Positions 7,812 to 14,403 of a stretch of 16,924 bases of DNA are shown here, piece after piece. Every line of letters begins with the position of its first letter. The stretch's first letter is position 1. The translations under genes were made by a program, and so were the position numbers. The DNA lies in the NCBI GenBank assembly GCA_020355945.1, contig CP070627.1, forward strand, positions 361,184 through 378,107, given 5' to 3'. Origin of the DNA: Candidatus Aminicenantota bacterium (GTDB lineage Bacteria; Acidobacteriota; Aminicenantia; UBA2199). The notes under the pieces were generated by a model, which saw nothing but the letters and a program-made list of their open reading frames with translations, ran no database searches and had not been told where the DNA came from.

Positions 7812-9494
7812 TTAAAACTTGAATTCCACATCGTATTTCTCAATTAAATTATTTTTATTATTAAAGATATCATCTGTTGGCCTGGCTGCCTGGCAAGATT
7901 TTACGATTTGTTTAATGATCTCAAAACTGGCCTCTGTTGGTGATGGGTTTAAAATTTTTTCTCGGATCCCGTTGTTAAAGCTTTTCAAAAAGCCTTTCAC
8001 CTGTTCCGGGTTCATTCCCCGGTGAACCAGGTGCCAGAAATTATCAAAATCAAAGTTATATTGAGGAATCCAGGTGGATTTTTTAATGGATAAGAATATA
8101 TCTTCGATTAAATCACAGGCGGTGGGGGAATCCATTGTGGCATGGCTCCACTCAAACCGTTCGCCCTCCAGTTGATATTTCTCTCTCTCACGCCATATGG
8201 GGGTAATGGGATCACAATACCATAATTGTGCCCGGTAAAAATCCAGTCCACTATTTTCGATTAATCGTATGGTATCCTGTACGGTTTCATGGGTTTCGCC
8301 CGGGAATCCAATGACAAAACTGCTGAAAGTAACGATTTCATACTCTTTCAATAAAGCGATTCCTTTCAAGTATTCTCCTGTTTTTGTACCTTTATTCATA
8401 TTTTTAAGTATTTGATCATTCCCGGATTCAAGTCCCAAATAGACCCCTTCACAACCGCTTTCTTTCATTAATTCCACTGTTTCCCTGTCGGCAAATTGGC
8501 ATCTGAAATAGGAGTGCCATTGGAATTTATATTTGTTTTTGATGATCATGCGGAGGATGTCTTTATATCTTTTTAAAGGGACATTAAAGGTGTCATCAAT
8601 AAAATGCACGCATTTAACCGTTCCTGGTTTATCCAGTTGATCCAATTCGTTTTCAATTGCTTCCACCGGGGCGATTTGATATTTGCCGGCGTGTTGGGGG
8701 AAGCCGCAAAAGGCACAGGAAAAGGGGCAGGATACGGCGGTCCTGACATTTACATATTCCCCCAGCCCATCAGCCAACAAATCCCAATTCACCATATTGT
8801 CAGCCAAACGATTATTTTCTTTGACAATAGGGGTGGAGACATAGCCATTGTCAGTCTTATAATAGATATTATTGATTTGATCAACCGGCTGTTTGTTTTT
8901 TAAATGATGAATTATTTTTTCCAGGGTGGTTTCTCCCTGGGAGCTATTGACATAAAAATCAGCCCCGATGGATTTAAACAGATAGTGCAGTTCCCCATCA
9001 TCGAGAATTTGCACCTGGGTGGCAACAAAAGGCCCCCCGATGATGATTTTTGTATAGGGATTGTATTTTTTTATAAAATTTACGATTTCAAGAATAGGAA
9101 ATACCGCCACATAAAAAGTGGTGGTGATTGCCACTGCCAGGACATCATTCTCTGCCAATTTCTTTGCCAGCACTCTTTTTTCGTCCCGGAACGAATTGAC
9201 ATAATCATAGGTGAATCCCCTCCGACTTAAATAAGACACCAGGTAGGCAATGGAAGCACTAAAGGTTTCTCCCATGCGCAAGGGTTTGGCTGAGGCTTTT
9301 GAATTGGCTGCATCGGAGCAAAATAAGTTGAAGACTTCCGAGATTGTATAGGGATGGTTATTATATTCGATAAAGTTTAACGCCAAATCCCGGTAGGCAC
9401 CCGAATGAATACCCATTTTCTTTACGGTTTTCTCGTATTCCCTGAAATCCATTTCATTATGACCAATTAAAAAACAATCAATTGCTTTATTCAT
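7812..9494 (-). CDS. B12-binding/radical SAM protein, PhpK-like
   Basis: 560 residues from the preferred ATG at 9494, or 565 from an ATG at 9509. I prefer 9494 because GAGG lies 9 bases before it, while the upstream ATG has GAGG only 2 bases away, and because MNKAIDCFLIGHNEMDF begins like its relatives. Residue numbers below use the longer form. N-terminal half: B12-binding-like Rossmann region with IIIGGPFVATQ (158-164). Radical SAM cluster motif: C261-P-F-S-C265-A-F-C268, followed by GFPQHAG. Later family features: FIDDTFNVP, GVYLGLESG and VIGFPGET. From memory the whole protein resembles the PhpK family (TIGR04479), founded on the radical SAM P-methyltransferase of phosphinothricin biosynthesis. 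No phosphonate genes are visible here, so methylation of a carbon on the peptide or a precursor is at least as likely. It lies between two NRPS genes in the operon (gaps 22 and 13 bases). Its C-terminus, VEFKF, resembles that of the upstream NRPS. Confidence 0.93.
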   Translation of the reverse strand: MNKAIDCFLIGHNEMDFREYEKTVKKMGIHSGAYRDLALNFIEYNNHPYTISEVFNLFCSDAANSKASAKPLRMGETFSASIAYLVSYLSRRGFTYDYVNSFRDEKRVLAKKLAENDVLAVAITTTFYVAVFPILEIVNFIKKYNPYTKIIIGGPFVATQVQILDDGELHYLFKSIGADFYVNSSQGETTLEKIIHHLKNKQPVDQINNIYYKTDNGYVSTPIVKENNRLADNMVNWDLLADGLGEYVNVRTAVSCPFSCAFCGFPQHAGKYQIAPVEAIENELDQLDKPGTVKCVHFIDDTFNVPLKRYKDILRMIIKNKYKFQWHSYFRCQFADRETVELMKESGCEGVYLGLESGNDQILKNMNKGTKTGEYLKGIALLKEYEIVTFSSFVIGFPGETHETVQDTIRLIENSGLDFYRAQLWYCDPITPIWREREKYQLEGERFEWSHATMDSPTACDLIEDIFLSIKKSTWIPQYNFDFDNFWHLVHRGMNPEQVKGFLKSFNNGIREKILNPSPTEASFEIIKQIVKSCQAARPTDDIFNNKNNLIEKYDVEFKF

Positions 9495-9516
9495 ACCTTT
9501 ATTCCTCATTACCTCA

Positions 9517-12500
9517 TTAAAAATTAAATTCGACTTTCATACTCTTTTTTTTGTCTTGATCGGTTGTTGGGTCTTTAATGGCTAGCCTGGTTTTCTTTTG
9601 TTTGATCAGTTCCCTTCTTTCCTGGTCACTAATCATTTCCAATTGCGATAATTTTTTTTCGGGGGTTTTTATCACTTCCGATAACAGTTTTTTAAAGTAG
9701 CTCACCAGTCGCTCTATGGTTTGGTGTTTGAACAGCTTTGTCTTGTAGCTAAAAAAGGCAAACAGCCTGGTTCCTGTGTCACTCACATTTAACTGCAGGT
9801 CAAATTTCGATGTTTTGAATTCATGTTCAACCTGTTTTTGGTTTTTGTTCTCTTTTTCTTTAGCTGGTGTTGCCCCTGGTGCTTCTTCAATTTTTGCATA
9901 TCGAAAGACCACATCAAACAGTGGATTTCGGTTCAATTGCCTATTCACAGCCAACTTATCCACCAGGTCTTCAAATGGATAGTCCTGGTTTTCAAAGGCA
10001 TTAAGGGCTGCATGTTTCACTTCCCGGAGAAATCCTTTAAAGGATTTATCTCCTTCGGGTCTATTCCTGACAGCCAGCATATTAACAAACATCCCGATGA
10101 TTTTCCGCAAGTCTGCATGCCTGCGTCCCTCCACCGGGGTTCCCACAACTATATCCTCTTGACCGGTTATTTTAGACAACAGGACATTGTAGAGGGCCAA
10201 CAATATCATGAACATGGAGGCTCCTTCTTGTGCAGCCAGGTGACTCAATGACTTTGTATCATTGTCGTGGATGTCAAATATCACTATATCCCCTTCAAAG
10301 CTTTGGGTTCCGGGTCTTGGGTAATCTGTGGGTAAATGAATGCAGGGGATACTGTCTTTAAAGCTGTCCAGCCAATAGTTCTCTTGCTGTTGGCCGGTTC
10401 CCTTTTCCTTCTCAAAATATTGCCATTGGGAATAGTCTTTATATTGAAGCCTGAGTTCAGTTAATCTTTCTCCCCTGTACAGGGCCAGGAACTCCCGGAC
10501 ATAAATCCCCAGGGAAACCTGGTCGGAGATAATGTGATGCATGTCTACCATAAGGATATGCTTTTCTTCATCCGCTTTTACTATTCCCACCCGCAGCAGT
10601 GGCGCTTGCGAGAGATCAAAAGAACGGATGAAGCTCTTTTCGTGGGGCACATCATATTCGATCTCAAATTCCACTTTATCGTGTACCCTCTGGACCAGTT
10701 CTCCCTGGATTATCTCAAATGACGTTCTTAAGACTTCATGCCGGTGTACCATTTTGGTGAAGGTCTTTTCAAACCTGGTAATATCAACTTCTCCAGCCAG
10801 GGTTCTCACCATTGGCATATTATAGGCAATATTTTTTTGGTCAAGCTGCCACAAAAAATACAGGCTCTCTTGTGCGGAGGATAAGGGATAGTACTCTTTT
10901 TTCTCTGTGGGTTCGATAGCAATGAATCGATCCACCGCACTGCTGTCAATATGCCGGATATGGTCTGCCAATGCTCTTATGGTAGGGGTTGTGAATACCA
11001 CTGTTAATTCCACCTTCACATTCAAGGCGCAATGGATTTGAGAGATCAATAAAATGGCTTTTAACGAATGCCCACCCAGGTGGAAAAAGTCCGAATCGAT
11101 CCCGATGTTGTCTTTTTCGATTCCCAGGACTTCAACCCATATTCCTGCTAACGTTTCCTCCAATTGGTCTCGGGGGGCAATATCATCTTCTCCTGCTTTG
11201 AGTTCAGGTTCTGGCAGCGCTTTCCTGTCTATTTTTCCATTGGGTACCAGGGGAATTTGCTCTATTGGTATAAAATAGGATGGGATCATATAATCAGGCA
11301 ATTTCCCGGCCAAATATTCCCTTAATTCCGACACCGAAAGCTCAATGTCCGAAACAATATATGCACATAGGTATTTATCGCCTTGTTCCCACTCTTTTTG
11401 TATGACAACGACATTCTTTATATCAGCATGCTTCAACAATTGAGCTTCGATTTCTCCCAGCTCAATACGAAAGCCCCGTATTTTTACCTGGTGGTCGATG
11501 CGACCTAAGAATTCAATATTGCCGTCCGGCAGCCACCGGGCCAAATCACCGGTTTTGTAAAAACGGTCATTGGTCATTGGACATTGATTATCGACGGAAT
11601 TGGTAGATTTAGAGAGCTTTTTAAAAGAACTAATGACGAATGACGAATGACCAATGACAGCTCTTAAAAATTTCTCTGCGGTTAATTCCGGGTCATTGAG
11701 ATACCCCCTGGAAACTCCTTCCCCACCGACACATAATTCTCCCGCCACCTTAACCGGCTGGAGATAATGGGCTTTATCAATAATAATTGCCGTAGAATTG
11801 GCTATAGGACTGCCAATGGGAATGTAGGTGTACTCTTTATCGATCAAAAAGGTTGTGGAGAAGGTGGTATTTTCCGTGGGGCCATACCCGTTGATCACCT
11901 TCAATGCAGGAAACCTGGTCTTTACTCGATTGATGTGAGCTGGTGATAACGCATCCCCTCCCACCAACAGGTTGGTTAACCCGGCAAAAATCTCCACATC
12001 TGCTTGCATCATCTGGTTGAACAAGGGAGAGGTCATCCATATGGTGCTGATGTGATATTTCTTTATGGTCTCTTTCAATCGTTTCGGGTTTAGTATTTGG
12101 CCTTTATCCAGTAGGTACAGGGTTAAACCGTTTAACAATGCACCCCATATCTCAAAGGTAGAGGCATCGAATTCCAGGGCTCCGGTTTGTAAAATCCTCT
12201 GGTTTTCTTTAAATTCCACGTAGTTGGTATTTTTAACCAGCCGGACAACATTGCGATGCTCCACCATCACGCCCTTTGGCTTCCCGGTGGAACCGGAGGT
12301 ATACATGATGTACACCAGGTTGGCTGCTGAGGCAGCCTGCCTGGAGGTCGAGGTTAACGTAAAAGTTGAGGAGGATTTATCCACTTTAATGATTTGACTC
12401 TCCGGCGCAGCCAGCAAGATTTTTGAGGGGCTGTTACTGCTATCGGTGAGCAGGATATCGATATGACCATCCTTCATCATATATCGCCGACGTTCACCAG

Positions 12501-14403
12501 GATACTGCGGATCAATGGGCAAATACGATCCCCCGGCTTTCAGTATTCCCAGCAGCCCGATGGCCATTAGCACGGAACGATCCACCATGAGCCCCACAAT
12601 GGTATCGGGCCGTGCACCTTTTTCTTTTAACTGGTGGGCCAATTGATCGGATTTATTATTTAATTCCCGGTAAGAAATATAGGTCATATAGGTCCTATAG
12701 GTCCTATATTTTATCGCCAATGGTCCGACAACGGCAATATTATCCGGGGTTTGTTCCGCCTGCCGTTCAAATAATTCATGGATGGTCTTCTCCTTTGGAT
12801 AGGATACCGCGGTATCATTAAAATCATATAATAACTGTTTTCTCTCTTCTTCCGGTATTATTTCTATTTCCGAAAGTTTTATATCATGATTGGTAAGGAT
12901 TGCCGAAATGATGTTCTTGAAATATTGAATAAATCTTTCCATGGTATCTGCTTTAAACAATTTGGTACAGTATTCAAATGAAAAGGCCAGTTTCTCTCTC
13001 CCTGTAAAAGCAAAGAGAAAGAGATCGAATTTGGCTGTGCGGCGTTCATAGTTATAGGTTTTGGCCTTTAAGCCCGGAGGTTCTTCTTTTTCTTTGACAT
13101 TTTTTCCTGGTACACCTGGTACAGCATTATTGCCGATCTCAAACATCACATCGCACAAGGGGTTGCGGCTCAAATCCCTTTCCAGGGCTACTTTTTCCAC
13201 CAGGTCTTCAAAGGGGTATTCCTGGTTATCAAAGGCTTTTATTGTATTTTTTTTCACCTGGGCGAGAAACTCTGCGAAGGTTTTCTCTCCCAGTGGATAA
13301 TTCCGCAAAGCCAGGGTATTGACAAACATGCCAATGATGGGTTCCAGGTCGGCGTGTCTTCGACCTGCGGTGGCAGTGCCCACCACGATATCCTCCTGGC
13401 CGCTTAATTTGAATAGGAATACATTGTAAACAGCCAGTAACAGCATAAACCGTGTCACCCCTTCCCTCCGGGTCACCTGGTCAAGCCTCCCGGATTGCGC
13501 CTGGCTTAAATCAAAAAACCTGACACTCCCTTCAATGCTCTGGACCATTGGCCGGGGATAATCCGTGGGTAAATGTAATACCGGGATTCCCCCCTGGAAC
13601 TCCCTTAGCCAATATTTCTCTTGCTCCTTGAGCAATTGCTGCACTGTTTCACCCTGCTGCCATTGGGAATAGTCCTTATATTGGAGCCTTAAGGCAGGTA
13701 ATGGCTTCCCGCTAAAAAGAGATAAAAAATCTCCTATCAATATACTGTGGGAAACGCCATCGGATATGATGTGATGCATATCCACCATGAGCACATGTCT
13801 TAAAGGTGCTATTCTTACCAGCCCCACCCGCAGCAAGGGTGCTTGACTTAAATCAAATGAGCGAACAAAATTTCTTATGATCCCATTATCTGACTCATGG
13901 TATCCGATTTTAAAATCCATTTCCCCTGGGGCATGTACGCTTTGCCGGGGCACGGTCCCTCCCATATGGAACGATGTCCTTAAACTTTCATGCCTGGCAA
14001 CCAATGCCCTGAAGGTTTTCTCCAACCTCTTTATCTCCACTTCCCCTTCCAATTCAATCATTTGAGGTACGTTGTAGGCCGTATTCTCTATATTCATCTG
14101 CTGGATAACGTACAGCCTTTGTTGAGGGGATGACATCCGGTAATATTCTTTCTTTTCGGTGGGTTCGACGGATGCATATTTCTTTAGTTTATCTTCACTC
14201 CTTTGTAAAAATTCAATGATTTCATCTTTTTGATCTTTTAATTCCTTCACTAACTGGGGGTGTAATTTCCCTTTAGGCGCATGAATCTTTAATTGACCAT
14301 TGACAAGGCGAACTTTTATTCTTTCTTGTTTTAGCCTGGTTAATAACGATAATACACGAGATGTTTTAGATTTTTTAAAGGGGCTGCCGGAGTCTGTATT
14401 CAT
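9517..14403 (-). CDS. NRPS: TubC-type docking domain - C - A (valine-like) - PCP - C
   Basis: 1628 residues. Residues 14-66 resemble the TubC N-terminal docking (beta-hairpin) domain, with a basic [17 protein letters not shown] stretch. First C domain about 85-520, with HHIISDG (His210, His211, Asp215). A domain about 540-1060: A1 ISYREL, A2 [13 protein letters not shown]3 [12 protein letters not shown]4 [11 protein letters not shown]5 [11 protein letters not shown]6 [14 protein letters not shown]7 [10 protein letters not shown]8 [21 protein letters not shown]9 LPDYMIP, A10 VPNGKIDR. Pocket residues read by eye are D-A-F-W-L-G-G-T-F-K, close to the published valine signature. PCP Ser1113 (FFHLGGHSL). 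Second C about 1169-1600 with HHIISDQ: the catalytic His and Asp are kept but Gly is Gln. The protein stops just after this C domain with a short Lys-rich tail ending VEFNF, so the acceptor module must be on another chain. Three in-frame DNA repeats sit in loops of the A domain. Confidence 0.95.
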   Translation of the reverse strand: MNTDSGSPFKKSKTSRVLSLLTRLKQERIKVRLVNGQLKIHAPKGKLHPQLVKELKDQKDEIIEFLQRSEDKLKKYASVEPTEKKEYYRMSSPQQRLYVIQQMNIENTAYNVPQMIELEGEVEIKRLEKTFRALVARHESLRTSFHMGGTVPRQSVHAPGEMDFKIGYHESDNGIIRNFVRSFDLSQAPLLRVGLVRIAPLRHVLMVDMHHIISDGVSHSILIGDFLSLFSGKPLPALRLQYKDYSQWQQGETVQQLLKEQEKYWLREFQGGIPVLHLPTDYPRPMVQSIEGSVRFFDLSQAQSGRLDQVTRREGVTRFMLLLAVYNVFLFKLSGQEDIVVGTATAGRRHADLEPIIGMFVNTLALRNYPLGEKTFAEFLAQVKKNTIKAFDNQEYPFEDLVEKVALERDLSRNPLCDVMFEIGNNAVPGVPGKNVKEKEEPPGLKAKTYNYERRTAKFDLFLFAFTGREKLAFSFEYCTKLFKADTMERFIQYFKNIISAILTNHDIKLSEIEIIPEEERKQLLYDFNDTAVSYPKEKTIHELFERQAEQTPDNIAVVGPLAIKYRTYRTYMTYISYRELNNKSDQLAHQLKEKGARPDTIVGLMVDRSVLMAIGLLGILKAGGSYLPIDPQYPGERRRYMMKDGHIDILLTDSSNSPSKILLAAPESQIIKVDKSSSTFTLTSTSRQAASAANLVYIMYTSGSTGKPKGVMVEHRNVVRLVKNTNYVEFKENQRILQTGALEFDASTFEIWGALLNGLTLYLLDKGQILNPKRLKETIKKYHISTIWMTSPLFNQMMQADVEIFAGLTNLLVGGDALSPAHINRVKTRFPALKVINGYGPTENTTFSTTFLIDKEYTYIPIGSPIANSTAIIIDKAHYLQPVKVAGELCVGGEGVSRGYLNDPELTAEKFLRAVIGHSSFVISSFKKLSKSTNSVDNQCPMTNDRFYKTGDLARWLPDGNIEFLGRIDHQVKIRGFRIELGEIEAQLLKHADIKNVVVIQKEWEQGDKYLCAYIVSDIELSVSELREYLAGKLPDYMIPSYFIPIEQIPLVPNGKIDRKALPEPELKAGEDDIAPRDQLEETLAGIWVEVLGIEKDNIGIDSDFFHLGGHSLKAILLISQIHCALNVKVELTVVFTTPTIRALADHIRHIDSSAVDRFIAIEPTEKKEYYPLSSAQESLYFLWQLDQKNIAYNMPMVRTLAGEVDITRFEKTFTKMVHRHEVLRTSFEIIQGELVQRVHDKVEFEIEYDVPHEKSFIRSFDLSQAPLLRVGIVKADEEKHILMVDMHHIISDQVSLGIYVREFLALYRGERLTELRLQYKDYSQWQYFEKEKGTGQQQENYWLDSFKDSIPCIHLPTDYPRPGTQSFEGDIVIFDIHDNDTKSLSHLAAQEGASMFMILLALYNVLLSKITGQEDIVVGTPVEGRRHADLRKIIGMFVNMLAVRNRPEGDKSFKGFLREVKHAALNAFENQDYPFEDLVDKLAVNRQLNRNPLFDVVFRYAKIEEAPGATPAKEKENKNQKQVEHEFKTSKFDLQLNVSDTGTRLFAFFSYKTKLFKHQTIERLVSYFKKLLSEVIKTPEKKLSQLEMISDQERRELIKQKKTRLAIKDPTTDQDKKKSMKVEFNF
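11566..11658 (-). repeat. in-frame inverted repeat of 7-bp units between A6 and A7
   Basis: Left arm 11566-11586 is built from TCATTGG-type heptamers. The right arm 11638-11658 is its inverted counterpart (AATGACG and AATGACC units). The arms match at about 18 of 21 positions and are separated by about 50 bases, so the RNA could fold as a hairpin. It encodes an extra linker (roughly [13 protein letters not shown] to PMTND) between PELTAEKFL and RFYKTGD, about 30 residues longer than a usual A domain here. Heptameric repeats of this style occur in several bacterial groups, for example the STRR repeats of cyanobacteria. Confidence 0.8.
12341..12373 (-). repeat. decayed AACCTC-type hexamer repeat in the A2-A3 loop
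   Basis: Plus strand contains GGAGGTCGAGGTTAACG and, shortly after, AAGTTGAGGAGG, which look like degraded GAGGTT units. They occupy the same A2-A3 loop as the better-preserved repeat at 735-832 of the last gene. Both loops are flanked by an identical 20-base stretch (12404-12423 and 840-859). Encodes the Ser/Thr-rich stretch before [11 protein letters not shown]. Confidence 0.45.
12678..12704 (-). repeat. three tandem 9-bp units, in frame, before motif A1
   Basis: Plus-strand units are TATAGGTCA, TATAGGTCC and TATAGGTCC, followed by a partial TATA. In the protein they give RTY-RTY-MTY just before ISYREL of the A domain. In other A domains of the window this position holds an ordinary few-residue strand. 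The unit is a multiple of three, so copy-number change keeps the frame. Confidence 0.85.

Noticed and set aside
11837..12040. Small minus-strand open frame in another frame inside the NRPS A domain
   Set aside because: It overlaps the A5 region of the intact NRPS frame and has no recognisable product.
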